Below are positions 42,486 to 51,435 of a stretch of 64,000 bases of DNA, in pieces. Position numbers and translations under genes: made by a program. Each line of letters starts with the position of its first letter. Position 1 is the stretch's first letter. The DNA is taken from assembly GCA_902790635.1 (NCBI GenBank), contig CADASN010000014.1:19618-83617 (forward strand), given 5' to 3'. Source of the DNA: an uncultured Bacteroidia bacterium (GTDB lineage: Bacteria > Bacteroidota > Bacteroidia > Bacteroidales > UBA932). The notes under the pieces are model-generated. The model ran no database searches and was not told the origin of the DNA. It saw only the letters and a program-made list of their open reading frames with translations.

Positions 42486-45014
42486 TCAGAGATATTTGCC
42501 GGTGATGCTGCCGGGGTTGGCGGCAATCTCCCCGGGTGTCCCGCTGGCGACGATACGTCCGCCCTGCAGACCGCCGCCGGGGCCCATATCAACCACATAA
42601 TCAGCGCTCCGGATGACGTCGAGGTCGTGCTCGATGACGATGACCGTGGCCCCCTGGTCGATCAGGTGGCGGAAGACGGCCATCAGCGTCCGGACATCCA
42701 GGGGATGCAGGCCGATCGTCGGCTCGTCGAAGACGAAGATGCTGCCGGACTGGGCGCGCCCCATTTCGCTGGCCAGTTTGAGGCGTTGCGCTTCGCCGCC
42801 GGAGAGGCTGGGCGTGGCTTCACCCAGGGTGAGGTAGCCCAAGCCGAGATCGTGGAGCACCTGCAGGCGACTGCTGACCAGCGGCAGGTCGGCGCATTCC
42901 TGGATTGCTTCGTCGATGCTCATCGACATCAGTTTCGGCAGGGAGCAGGGCTGGCCGCCTTTTTTCTTACGCGGAATCTGGTAGGCGATGCGGGCATAGC
43001 GGGAGCCGCGGCAGTCGGGACAGGGGATGTCCACATCGGGCAGGAACTGCACGTCCAGGCTGATGCTGCCGGTGCCGTCGCAGGTCGGACAGCGCAACGC
43101 GCCGGTGTTGTAGGAGAAGTCTCCGGCCTTGAATCCGCGGGTCTTTGCCTCTTCGGAGCGGGCGTACACTTTGCGCAGTTCGTCATGGATGCCGGCGTAG
43201 GTGGCGACGGTCGAGCGGACGTTGATGCCGATCGGGGTGGCGTCGATGAGCTTGACCTGCGAGATGCCCGGAGCTTCCGCCGCCATCACGTGGGCGGGCA
43301 GGGGCTTGCCTGCCATGGCGGCCTGCAGGCCGGGAATGAGGCTCTCGAGGATCATCGTCGTCTTGCCGGAACCGGACACGCCCGTCACCACGGACAGGCG
43401 TCCCTTCGGGAATCGGACCTCCAGCGGCTGCACGGTGTGGATCGCGCCGGTACGCATGGAGACGGACCCTTCGGCGAACAGCTCCGCTGCGCCGGACGAT
43501 ACCGCGTCAGGCATTGTCCGGGCCTCCTTTTTCCTGCCATCCCCGACCGGATCGGGAATCTCCAGGAAAGGTCCGATCTTGGAGACGGGATTGCTGCGGA
43601 TATCCGCGACGGTGCCCTGTGCGAGGAGGGTCCCGCCGCCGGCGCCGGCGTCCGGGCCCAGCTCGATGATCCAGTCCGCATGCGAAAGCACCTGCGTATC
43701 GTGGTCCACCAGGAGTACGGAGTTGCCGTCCGCGACGAGGTCGTCCATCACCCCGGTCAACCCTTCGAGGTTGGAAGGGTGCAGTCCGATGGACGGCTCG
43801 TCCAGGACGTAAAGGACTCCGGTGGTACGGTTGCGCACCGACCGGGCCAGTTGGACGCGCTGCCTTTCTCCCGTCGAAAGGGTCGATGCTGCGCGGTCGA
43901 GGCTGAGATAGCTTAGGCCCAGGTCAACCAGCCGCCTGGCGGTGTCCTGGAAGGATTCGCAGATGCGTTCGGCCATCGGCCGCATCGGCTCCGGGAGCGA
44001 AGCCGGCACGCCTTCCACCCAGACGATCAATTCGGCAAGCGTCATCCGGCAGGCGTCCGCGAGGCTGATTCCGCGCAGGCGCGGCGCCCGGGCCGCGTCA
44101 GAAAGGCGTGTGCCGCCGCAGTCGGGGCAGGGGTCCTGGCGCAGGAATTTCTCCACACGCTTCATCCCTTTCTCGTCCGTGACTTTCGCAAGGGCGTTCT
44201 CCACCGAATAGACAGCGCTATAGTAGGTAAAGTCCATTTCGGCGAAGCCGTTGGTCTTCTCGTTCCTGTAGATGATGTGGCGCTTTTCGGCAGGCCCGTG
44301 ATAGACGATTTCTTTTTCCTCCGGGCTGAGTTCCCGGAAGGGGATGTCCGTGCGCACGCCCATGTCGCGGGCGATGTCCTTCATGAGGGACCACATCAGC
44401 GAACCCCAGGGGGCCACGGCGCCTTCGTCGATGGACAGGGAGTCGTCGGGCACGAGCGTGGATTCGTCCACGGTCCAGACGGTGCCGGTGCCGCCGCATC
44501 GCTTGCAGGCGCCCTGGCTGTTGAAGGCCAGTTCCTCCGCCCCGGGGGCGAAGAAATGCGCCCCGCACACGGGGCAGACCAGTTCCTGCTCGGCGGCTAC
44601 GGCGAGGCTCGGCTCGAGATAGTGGCCGTTGGGACAGCGATGGCTGGACAGGCGGGAGAACATCAGACGCAGGCTGTTGAGCAGTTCGGACATCGTTCCG
44701 AAGGTACTGCGGATGCCGGGCACGCCGGGCCGCTGGTGCAGGGCCAGCGCCGCCGGTACATAGCGTACCTCGTCCACCTGGGCCCGGCTGGCCTGGGTCA
44801 TCCGGCGGCGGGTATAGGTTGACAGGGATTCCAGATACCTGCGGGATCCTTCGGCGTACAGCACGCCGAGGGCGAGCGAAGACTTGCCCGAGCCCGATAC
44901 GCCGGCGATGCCGACGATTTTGCCCAGGGGAATGTCTACGTCGATGTTCTTGAGATTGTGGGCCCGCGCACCGCGGACTTCGATCTTGTCAGGGGATTTC
45001 TGGGATTGCATCAT
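42486..45014 (-). CDS. UvrA2-type excinuclease ATPase
   Basis: 842 residues, shorter than the ~940 of UvrA1. Two ABC ATPase halves: Walker A GVSGSGKSS and GVSGSGKTT, signatures STGERQRVQLA and LSGGEAQRLKLA, and zinc-finger cysteines in CPVCGAHF...CKRCGGTG and CPTCDGTG...CPDCRGSR. The UvrB-binding insertion of UvrA1 is missing. UvrA2/DrrC relatives are linked to resistance to DNA-binding drugs. The segment EIPDPVGDGRKKEARTMPDA between the halves looks repeat-derived (43537-43563). The start is ATGATG, one base after a -7 box. Confidence 0.92.
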   Translation of the reverse strand: MMQSQKSPDKIEVRGARAHNLKNIDVDIPLGKIVGIAGVSGSGKSSLALGVLYAEGSRRYLESLSTYTRRRMTQASRAQVDEVRYVPAALALHQRPGVPGIRSTFGTMSELLNSLRLMFSRLSSHRCPNGHYLEPSLAVAAEQELVCPVCGAHFFAPGAEELAFNSQGACKRCGGTGTVWTVDESTLVPDDSLSIDEGAVAPWGSLMWSLMKDIARDMGVRTDIPFRELSPEEKEIVYHGPAEKRHIIYRNEKTNGFAEMDFTYYSAVYSVENALAKVTDEKGMKRVEKFLRQDPCPDCGGTRLSDAARAPRLRGISLADACRMTLAELIVWVEGVPASLPEPMRPMAERICESFQDTARRLVDLGLSYLSLDRAASTLSTGERQRVQLARSVRNRTTGVLYVLDEPSIGLHPSNLEGLTGVMDDLVADGNSVLLVDHDTQVLSHADWIIELGPDAGAGGGTLLAQGTVADIRSNPVSKIGPFLEIPDPVGDGRKKEARTMPDAVSSGAAELFAEGSVSMRTGAIHTVQPLEVRFPKGRLSVVTGVSGSGKTTMILESLIPGLQAAMAGKPLPAHVMAAEAPGISQVKLIDATPIGINVRSTVATYAGIHDELRKVYARSEEAKTRGFKAGDFSYNTGALRCPTCDGTGSISLDVQFLPDVDIPCPDCRGSRYARIAYQIPRKKKGGQPCSLPKLMSMSIDEAIQECADLPLVSSRLQVLHDLGLGYLTLGEATPSLSGGEAQRLKLASEMGRAQSGSIFVFDEPTIGLHPLDVRTLMAVFRHLIDQGATVIVIEHDLDVIRSADYVVDMGPGGGLQGGRIVASGTPGEIAANPGSITGKYL

Positions 45015-45015
45015 A

Positions 45016-45023
45016 CAAAGATA
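45016..45023 (-). promoter_or_regulatory. -7 promoter box of uvrA2
   Basis: On the minus strand this reads TATCTTTG and ends one base before the ATGATG start. Identical over 20 bases to the CDF gene start. Confidence 0.6.
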
Positions 45024-45038
45024 CGCAATAATTCCGTA

Positions 45039-45551
45039 TCAGTCGTCGATCCGCTGATACGCGAGCCGCTCGTCACCATTGGCCAGCAGAATGATGCCGC
45101 AGTAGGAGAACCCGTGCTTGAGAATGTTGTGCTGCATGATCCGGTTGTCCCGGTGCGTGTCGATGCGGATGTTGGGGTCATGCCGGAAGGCGAACTGCAT
45201 GATGTCGCGGAAAATCCCGTGGGCATCGGGCTTGCTGGCAATCCGGTGGATCACGTGGTAGGGGAGCGAGTCGTCTAGCCAGGCTCCGCCGTAAATGCGT
45301 GCGTAGGTGGGCTCCGGGGATGCCAGAAAGGCGAAATAGGCGGAGATGTCCTTCCCGTCCTGGATCACGAAAGCGCCGTTGCGGATGATGTCGGCGGCGA
45401 TATGTTCTGCCGCCGGATAGCCGTCGGCCCACTGGTGGAGATTGCCGTCTGCGCGCATGATAGCTTTGGCCGCCGCCATCACTTCCAGGATGGCGGGAAT
45501 GTCCGCTTCTGCGGCGGGCCGGATCTGCCGGGAAAGGGCTTGCTCGTTCAT
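45039..45551 (-). CDS. GNAT-family N-acetyltransferase
   Basis: 170 residues of the GNAT fold. It starts IRPAAEADIPAILEVMAAAK, continues with IQDGKDISAYFAFL and the acetyl-CoA-binding region near IHRIASKPDAHGIFRDIM, and ends with NILKHGFSYCGII. The pattern resembles the many unassigned small-molecule or peptide acetyltransferases. It is a single gene with its own promoter, 24 bases before the uvrA2 promoter region. Confidence 0.87.
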   Translation of the reverse strand: MNEQALSRQIRPAAEADIPAILEVMAAAKAIMRADGNLHQWADGYPAAEHIAADIIRNGAFVIQDGKDISAYFAFLASPEPTYARIYGGAWLDDSLPYHVIHRIASKPDAHGIFRDIMQFAFRHDPNIRIDTHRDNRIMQHNILKHGFSYCGIILLANGDERLAYQRIDD

Positions 45552-45556
45552 GGTGG

Positions 45557-45586
45557 CAAAGATAAAGATTTACCCGGTGTGTGCAA
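45557..45586 (-). promoter_or_regulatory. promoter of the GNAT gene
   Basis: On the minus strand: TTG (45584-45586, within ATTG), a 19-base spacer, TATCTTTG (45557-45564), ending 5 bases before the ATG. A near-consensus promoter with a very short leader. Confidence 0.65.
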
Positions 45587-46071
45587 TCACTCTGATTACA
45601 AAAATCTTCCCCATCCTGTTGACGCCGGGCCACTTCGTGACGAGGGATCCGAAATCTTTTCCAAAACGGGTTATCTGCAGGCACAAGGGTTTGCGGGGAG
45701 CGGGAAAATGAATCATTGCTCTTCAGCACCGCAAAGGGCAGCAGCATCGCGGCGTAGACCGCAATAAATGGGATAGATGGGAATGCCTCGTCCTATAAAG
45801 CGGGAGTGGAAGCATGGGGGCCAGGTCCGGTTTTTAATAGCGGGAGTGGACCTGGTCTAAGTTATCGAACTTTTCCGGGGAGTGGACCTGGTCCGATTCT
45901 GTCTGGCGGACCAGGTCCTGGCAGTCATGGCCAGGATGGTGTAGAATGGGATATTGGTGGACCCGGTCCGGTATCCCGAAGTGGACTTGGTCCACTGCAA
46001 GACTAGGAGGAAAAGACGGAACTGGGATGGAACAGAATCCTGGATCCGGTTTTTCTTTGTCAAGTTTCTAT
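45587..46071. other. 485-base gene-free region with a palindrome array
   Basis: No credible gene on either strand. The right half holds the GGACCNGGTCC array described separately. The left half (45587-45800) shows nothing I can name. A 66-codon frame at 45806-46006 reads Gly-Pro repeats only because of the palindromes. Confidence 0.6.
45819..45993. repeat. array of six GGACCNGGTCC-like palindromes
   Basis: 11-bp palindromic units at 45819-45829 (variant GGCCAGGTCCG), 45848-45857 (GGACCTGGTC), 45884-45894 (GGACCTGGTCC), 45908-45918 (GGACCAGGTCC), 45959-45969 (GGACCCGGTCC) and 45983-45993 (GGACTTGGTCC). Most have GTG before them. A seventh copy lies at 47131-47141 inside the 15-bp palindrome CCGGACCAGGTCCGG. 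Spacings are irregular (15-51 bases between units), unlike a CRISPR. Confidence 0.75.
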
Positions 46072-46079
46072 TATCTTTG
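46072..46079 (+). promoter_or_regulatory. -7 promoter box of the esterase gene
   Basis: TATCTTTG, ending 4 bases before the ATG at 46084. It rules out in-frame starts farther upstream. Confidence 0.5.
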
Positions 46080-46083
46080 TGGT

Positions 46084-46896
46084 ATGATGACCCACAAACA
46101 ATGCCTTCTCCTGCCGCTGCTGATGGCAGCGCTGCTGTTGGCCAGCCTCCGTTCGGCAGCGGCCCAGACCCCCCTCACTTTCCAGCTTTCCCCGGACGGG
46201 GAGGCAACGCTGACCGCATTTCTGCCCGAGCATCCTGACGGGCGGGCCATCCTGGCCTTCCCCGGCGGAGGATACCGTCAGACCAGTATCGGCAACAATG
46301 CCCAGTGGGCTCCGCTCTACAACAGCCTGGGAATCAGTTATTTCATCCTGAAATACCGAATGCCGCAGGGGCACCCGGAGACGACTCTCGGAGACGCCGA
46401 GGCCGCGATGCGCCTGATCCTGGACCATGCGGAAGGCTGGGGTATTGACCCCAAACGCATCGGCGTGATGGGCACCTCGGCCGGCGGGCACCTCGCCACC
46501 ACGATGGCCACCTCCGCGCCGGAACCCCTGCGCCCGGCGTTCCAGATACTCTTCTACCCGGTCATCACTTTCGGGGAAGGTTGCCACAAGGGCTCCCGGG
46601 ATAATTTCCTGGGAGAGAAGGCCTCTGACCCCGCGCTAATTGAGCGCTATTCCTCCGAGAAGCAGGTCACGGCGTCCACGCCGCCCGCCATCATTTTCGC
46701 CAACAGCGATGATCGCGGCGTCCCGCCGGAATTCAACGCGGCGGCCTACTACATCGCCATGACGCTCCAGGGCTGCCCGGCCAGCCTGCACATCTACCCC
46801 GAAGGCGGACACGGCTGGACTTTTGCGTCCGCCTACCGCTATCATGATCAGGCAGTTTCGGAACTGACGGCCTGGCTGGAGGCGCTTCAGCTGTAA
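46084..46896 (+). CDS. secreted alpha/beta-hydrolase (carbohydrate esterase-like)
   Basis: 270 residues with a signal peptide (ASLRSAAAQ). Alpha/beta-hydrolase marks: oxyanion region AFPGGGYRQTS, nucleophile elbow GTSAGGHLA, and the acid and His near IIFANSDDRGVPP and YPEGGHGWTFA. Bacteroidota proteins of this type often act as acetyl-xylan or feruloyl esterases, which would complement the GH8 and GH53 enzymes in this window. The substrate is not proven. It starts at the ATG at 46084 just behind the promoter box. Confidence 0.88.
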   Translation: MMTHKQCLLLPLLMAALLLASLRSAAAQTPLTFQLSPDGEATLTAFLPEHPDGRAILAFPGGGYRQTSIGNNAQWAPLYNSLGISYFILKYRMPQGHPETTLGDAEAAMRLILDHAEGWGIDPKRIGVMGTSAGGHLATTMATSAPEPLRPAFQILFYPVITFGEGCHKGSRDNFLGEKASDPALIERYSSEKQVTASTPPAIIFANSDDRGVPPEFNAAAYYIAMTLQGCPASLHIYPEGGHGWTFASAYRYHDQAVSELTAWLEALQL

Positions 46897-47176
46897 GACA
46901 CGGCGTCCTTCCTTTTCCCTGCCATCACGGTTTTTGCCGTGATGTTGTCCTTTGCAGTGCTTGATTTGTTTCCCCTTCCATCGCAGGCCCTGGCGCCTGC
47001 ATTTTCAACACGCCTTTCTCACAGAGGCCGACTTTGCGACGCTTATGGCCGCAGGCTGTCCGGACCTGCGGAAACTGTCGGGAGGGTGCGGACTGACATG
47101 GCAGACCAGACAGAGTTTTTTTTTGCGCCCGGACCAGGTCCGGAAATGGGAAGGGGAAACCTTGCTTCCGGGCGCC
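46897..47176. other. gene-free gap between convergent genes
   Basis: 280 bases. A hairpin CATCACGG/CCGTGATG with loop TTTTTG at 46923-46944 may act as a terminator for the esterase gene, although no T run follows. The palindrome CCGGACCAGGTCCGG lies at 47129-47143. No gene is seen. Confidence 0.55.
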
Positions 47177-49000
47177 TTAGCAGTGGGCATCCAGGACCTC
47201 CGCGATGTCGCGGACGGGTCGGTCGGCCTGGCGGACGAAGGTCGCGAGGCACAGCGGACAGGCGGTGACGATCTGGTCGGGGTTCGCGACGGTCAGGTTT
47301 TCGAGGGCGTTGCGGGTCATCGGGCGGCGCTGGTCGTAGCTGAGGGTCAGGCTGCCGAGCGACCCGCCGCAGCAGATGGCTTCGGCGTGGTGCTTGCCCG
47401 CTTCGACCAGTTCGCCGGCGGCGGCGACGGCGCGGCGCGGCTCTTCGTAGATGCCGCAGCCCCGTCCCAGTTCGCAGGGATCGTGGAAGACGAGTTTCAG
47501 GCCGTCGTCGCGGCGGACCTGAAGTTGTCCGCCGGCGATCAGCTCTTCGAAAAAGACGCTGTGGTGCACCACCCGGACGCCTTCAAGCTTGTACTCTTCG
47601 AGAAATACCTTATAGCAGATCGGGCAGGAGAGCAGCAGGGTGTCGCAGCCGCTGGCCCGGATGATCTCCGCGTTCTTGGCGATCAGTTCGCGCGCCTGTT
47701 CCGTCCGTCCGGCCATCATCAGCGGACGGCCGCAGCAGAGGCCGTTCTCCGGGTCCATCATCTGCCAGCGCACGCCCGCCTTGTCCAGCAGGGAGGCGGT
47801 GGCCCGGCGGATGGAGGGGGTCAGGTGGGTCATGCATCCGGCAAAATACAACACGCCGCCGGACTCTCCGCCGGCGCCATGCACCACGGCGGAGGCCAAC
47901 GGCCGCACGTTGATCGCGGAATAGGAAGGGGACAGGGCATAGGCCCTCCGTTCGCGCTGTGCGATCCGCAGCTCCGGGCCCTGCACGCCCACCTGGCAGA
48001 CAGCCGTGCATTTGCCGCAGAGCAGGCATTTGTCGGAGATCTCCTCGATGCGGCGTTCGTTGCCGCGCCGCAGCATGCGGTTCAGGTAGACGGTGGTGTC
48101 CTTGCAGTTGACCTTGCGCACGCTCATCGGACAAGCGTCAATGCAGACCCCGCAGGCCGGGCAGGAGTACACCTCCAGCAAGGCAAATCCCTTGCGCGGA
48201 TGGCGGATGCGGATCCCGGCGTTGCGCATCGGGATCAGCAGCATCTCCGCGGGGATGTGCATGTAGCGGGTGAACGGCAGCACGCACATGAAGACGCACA
48301 GCGCAATCGAATAAGCCCACCAGGTCGGCAGGGCATGGAGGTCATTGCCGAGGAACTGCCGGAAGACCCAGTTGGCCGGAATCGTCAGGAAGCTGCCGCC
48401 GCTGATGTGCGCGGTGAAACTCTCCGCCAGCAGGCGCAGCGGGAAAATGGCCCACAGCGAATAGAGGCCGACCTGGTCCATCAGGCTCAGGCGGGTGGTG
48501 CGCCGCATCCCCACGATGCGGGAGGCGAAACGCTTGATGATCGCGAGTACGATGCCGCTCAGAATGATGAGCAGGAAAAAGTCCATCAGGAACATCAGCA
48601 GCGAGCCCTGGATGGTGCTCTCCGTCTCGGCGACGAAATAATTGAAGAAAATCGGGTAGTAGAAAAGGTGGATGCGGTTCGGGAGGAACAGGATTACCTC
48701 CAGATGTCCCAGCAGGATGATCATGAACCAACCGAAGGCGATGCTGGAATGCATGTAGCCCAGCACCTTGTTGCGCTTCCACAACTTGACGTGGATCAGA
48801 CAGTTGAGGAAGATGTCCCGGATGTTCATCCAGATGTATTTCGGCGTGATCAGGGTCAGCAGGAAGCGCTTGCGGTCGGCCTTGGGCAGCTGGATGATGA
48901 TCCGGAACATCGCGACGATGCAGTAGCCCAGCACAAAGGCCATCCCGATGAGGAAGGGGATGACGAAGGGGTCGAAGCCGTTGGCAAAACGTTCTCTCAT
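47177..49000 (-). CDS. membrane-bound HdrD-like Fe-S oxidoreductase
   Basis: 607 residues. Residues ~1-260 hold five or six membrane segments like a cytochrome b/NarI-type or HdrE/DsrM subunit (FVIPFLIGMAFVLGYCIVAM, IAFGWFMIILLGHLEVILF). Next come two 4Fe-4S motifs (CPACGVCIDACP, CLLCGKCTAVC) and two cysteine-rich CCG domains (FAGCMTHLTP...CCGRPLMMAGR; HDPCELGRGCGIYEEPRR...CCGGSLGS...CPLC). This is an HdrE-HdrD-like fusion that could pass electrons between a quinone and a soluble partner. The ATG at 49000 overlaps the previous gene by 4 bases. Last gene of the Hdr-like operon. Confidence 0.85.
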   Translation of the reverse strand: MRERFANGFDPFVIPFLIGMAFVLGYCIVAMFRIIIQLPKADRKRFLLTLITPKYIWMNIRDIFLNCLIHVKLWKRNKVLGYMHSSIAFGWFMIILLGHLEVILFLPNRIHLFYYPIFFNYFVAETESTIQGSLLMFLMDFFLLIILSGIVLAIIKRFASRIVGMRRTTRLSLMDQVGLYSLWAIFPLRLLAESFTAHISGGSFLTIPANWVFRQFLGNDLHALPTWWAYSIALCVFMCVLPFTRYMHIPAEMLLIPMRNAGIRIRHPRKGFALLEVYSCPACGVCIDACPMSVRKVNCKDTTVYLNRMLRRGNERRIEEISDKCLLCGKCTAVCQVGVQGPELRIAQRERRAYALSPSYSAINVRPLASAVVHGAGGESGGVLYFAGCMTHLTPSIRRATASLLDKAGVRWQMMDPENGLCCGRPLMMAGRTEQARELIAKNAEIIRASGCDTLLLSCPICYKVFLEEYKLEGVRVVHHSVFFEELIAGGQLQVRRDDGLKLVFHDPCELGRGCGIYEEPRRAVAAAGELVEAGKHHAEAICCGGSLGSLTLSYDQRRPMTRNALENLTVANPDQIVTACPLCLATFVRQADRPVRDIAEVLDAHC

Positions 49001-49335
49001 CGTACGACCTCCCCCTTCCGGCTCAGGCGGCAGAGCGTCAGGATGAGATGCCGCGTGTTGATCCCGCGCGGGCAGACCATCGTGCACTTGCCGCACAACA
49101 TACACTTGGACAGCATGCTGTCGACTTCATCGTCCCGGCCGCGCTGCAGGCCGAGGAGCACCTTGCGTACGCTCATCCCCGACCACGGCGCCGCCGTGCA
49201 CGTAGCGCTGCAACTGCCGCAGCCGATGCATGTGAGTGCATCGGGCACGAGCTGCACGAGCCGGTCGTAGCGGGCGTGGTCCACCGTGTCCAGGTTGACC
49301 GCCGAGCTGGGACTGAGCTTGAAACCGAAATCCAT
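48997..49335 (-). CDS. HdrC-like 4Fe-4S protein (short)
   Basis: 112 residues with two 4Fe-4S motifs, CIGCGSCSATC and CMLCGKCTMVCP, and the HdrC helix region (GMSVRKVLLGLQ). It would wire HdrA/HdrB-like subunits to the membrane HdrD-like subunit. It lies 3 bases after the HdrA-like gene and overlaps the downstream gene. Confidence 0.85.
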   Translation of the reverse strand: MDFGFKLSPSSAVNLDTVDHARYDRLVQLVPDALTCIGCGSCSATCTAAPWSGMSVRKVLLGLQRGRDDEVDSMLSKCMLCGKCTMVCPRGINTRHLILTLCRLSRKGEVVR

Positions 49336-49338
49336 CCC

Positions 49339-50361
49339 TTATCCGCGATTGTTGAAATAATGATGGATGGCCAGGGCGGCGCTGCGGGCTTCCGCGAGCG
49401 TCTCCGGGATGGTCTTGGCGCCGGTGCAGGCACCGGCAAAGAAGACGCCGGGGCGCGAGGACTCGACGATGGAGCCCAGGTTGTTCCGGCTCTTGAGGAA
49501 ACCGTCATCGTCGATTGCCACCCCGATCTGCTGCGCATAGGATTGCGCATCGGGGTTGCAGACGATGCCGGACATCAGGACCAGCAGGTCGAGGGTGACT
49601 TTGACGGGCTTGCCGCTGAGGGTGTCCTCCGCCTTGACGACCACGCGGCCGTCAATGTCTTCGCCGACTTCGGACACGCGGCCGCGGATGAAGTGGATGC
49701 CGAGGTCCCGCTGCGCCCGGATGTAGAAATCTTCGTATTTCTTGCCGTACAGGCGCAGGTCCATATAGAAACAGTACACTTCGGCGTCGGGGAAAGCTTC
49801 CTTGACCTCGATGGCCTCCTTGATCGCGGTGATGCAGCAGACCTTGGAGCACTGGGTGTTACCGGCCTTGACATCGCGCGAACCGACGCAGTGCACAAAG
49901 CCGACAGCCTTGGGATGCCGGATGCGCTCATCCTGCCGGGTATTGAACCATTGCTCGAGGTCACGGTTGGTAATGACCCGGTCATAAATACCATAGCCGT
50001 ATTCCTCCTTCTTGGATGCGTCGAAGAGATGGAAGCCCGTGGCGAAGAGCACTGCCTGGCAGACCAGGATGTTTCCGTCGGAGAGGACCAGGCTGTAGCC
50101 GTCCTTGAGGCGGTTGATGCTGGCAATCTCGGTCCCGGTCATGGTGCGCACCTTGGCGGTGGCGGCCTCCAGGGACTGGACGAGGTCGGCGGCCGGACTC
50201 ATGTCCGGGAAAAGCCGGTTCCATTCGGCAACGTGCCCGCCGGTAACGGGCGCTTTTTCGATCAGGACGGGTTCATAGCCCAGGGCGGAGAGCTGACGGG
50301 CGGCTTCCAGCCCGGCGATGCCGGCACCGATGATGGCGATGACAGGAGTACGGTTGACCAT
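49339..50361 (-). CDS. HdrA-like FAD-dependent oxidoreductase
   Basis: 340 residues with the FAD motif IIGAGIAGLEAARQLSALGY, the second dinucleotide-binding region (QAVLFATGF) and the HdrA cysteine patch VGSRDVKAGNTQCSKVCC (read in parts: CVGSRD and CSKVCC). It ends with the flavin-binding motif GVFFAGACTGAKTIPETLAEA. It is a short HdrA without the extra ferredoxin or F420/MvhD modules, so its electron donor must be another protein. It lies 3 bases after the HdrB-like gene. Confidence 0.88.
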   Translation of the reverse strand: MVNRTPVIAIIGAGIAGLEAARQLSALGYEPVLIEKAPVTGGHVAEWNRLFPDMSPAADLVQSLEAATAKVRTMTGTEIASINRLKDGYSLVLSDGNILVCQAVLFATGFHLFDASKKEEYGYGIYDRVITNRDLEQWFNTRQDERIRHPKAVGFVHCVGSRDVKAGNTQCSKVCCITAIKEAIEVKEAFPDAEVYCFYMDLRLYGKKYEDFYIRAQRDLGIHFIRGRVSEVGEDIDGRVVVKAEDTLSGKPVKVTLDLLVLMSGIVCNPDAQSYAQQIGVAIDDDGFLKSRNNLGSIVESSRPGVFFAGACTGAKTIPETLAEARSAALAIHHYFNNRG

Positions 50362-50364
50362 AGG

Positions 50365-51435
50365 TTAACAGCATTTGAGGGACGTGGGGAGTCCCGGGGT
50401 CTTGATCTTTTTCTCGTCGAGCCCGAGGTACTTGCGGGCGGGATCGTAAGGGATGCCGATCTTGTCCAGGAGGGGCTCGATGGCCACTTGGTGCACCTGC
50501 AGTCCGAGGTCCCACGGGTCCATGCCCAGTACCAGCCCGGCCAGCTCCTCGTAGGTGAGGGCGGGGATGCCGTAGCCGTTCTGCCCGTAGGTCTTGCCGT
50601 TCATCTCGGCGATCACATACTGCCAGCGGTCCAGGAAATAGGGACAGCCCGGGCAGTTGGTGAGGATCAGGTCCGGGTGGAAAGGTTCCATCGACTCGAA
50701 TTTCTTGTGCGTATTGGACAGGGAATAGCCGCGGTTGGCCTTGACATGGTACTGGCGGAAGCCGTAGCCGCAGCAGTGGCGGCGCTCCGGGTAGTCGATC
50801 ACCCGGCCGCCCCAGGACTCGACCATGCCGCTGAGCACACAGGGGTATTCGGCCCCGCCGACACCCTTGTGGGGGAACATCTTGGCATAGTGGCAGCCGA
50901 TGTGCTCCACCACCCGCAGGGGTTCGCCGGTGGCGCGCGAGACGAGCTGGAACTTGGCGCGTTCGGCGATCTCGCCGCGCAGCTTGAACATCAGGTCACT
51001 GGCGTGGGCGAGGTATTTGGGCTTCTCGAACTCGCGGCGGCAGGCTTTCCAGAGGTTCTCTCGGATCTTCGCCTCCAGCTCCGGGAACTCGCGCCAGGTC
51101 TCCAGGATCTCGCAGTAGTTGCCGAAGGAGGTGATGCAGGAGGTCACCAGATTGTCGTAGCCGGCTTCGGTCATCAGCGCGAACTGCCGCGCGACGACGG
51201 TCATCGCTGTCTCCTGCGGGATGGTGTCGCAGTGATAGGCGATCCCGGCGCAGGTGGTGTGGTGTTCGGACTCGAAGATGTCGCGGCCCAGCATGTCCCG
51301 GCAGATGGTGAGGAAATATTTCTCGCTGGCCGGGAAGAAATTCTGCCGGATGCAGCTGCGGACATAGAACCAATGGTTGTCCGGTATCTCTTTCTGGTAG
51401 TCAGCCCAGATTTTCTGTTTTCCCTGGTAGATCAT
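50365..51435 (-). CDS. HdrB-like CCG-domain protein
   Basis: 356 residues with two cysteine-rich CCG-type regions: SCIRQNFFPASEKYF...TCAGIAYHCD and HIGCHYAKMFP...HCCGYGFRQYH...TNCPGCPYFLD. It is related to the HdrB subunit that holds the noncubane Fe-S sites used for disulfide chemistry. It ends in KCC. The start overlaps the preceding HdrC-like gene by 4 bases. The substrate is unknown; Bacteroidota lack the methanogen heterodisulfide. Confidence 0.83.
   Translation of the reverse strand: MIYQGKQKIWADYQKEIPDNHWFYVRSCIRQNFFPASEKYFLTICRDMLGRDIFESEHHTTCAGIAYHCDTIPQETAMTVVARQFALMTEAGYDNLVTSCITSFGNYCEILETWREFPELEAKIRENLWKACRREFEKPKYLAHASDLMFKLRGEIAERAKFQLVSRATGEPLRVVEHIGCHYAKMFPHKGVGGAEYPCVLSGMVESWGGRVIDYPERRHCCGYGFRQYHVKANRGYSLSNTHKKFESMEPFHPDLILTNCPGCPYFLDRWQYVIAEMNGKTYGQNGYGIPALTYEELAGLVLGMDPWDLGLQVHQVAIEPLLDKIGIPYDPARKYLGLDEKKIKTPGLPTSLKCC

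Noticed and set aside
45819-45993. CRISPR array
   Set aside because: Units are only 11 bp, variable in the centre, irregularly spaced, and there are no cas genes.
45806-46006. 66-codon frame with Gly-Pro repeats
   Set aside because: The Gly-Pro text comes only from the GGACCNGGTCC palindromes; no promoter, signal or family supports a gene.
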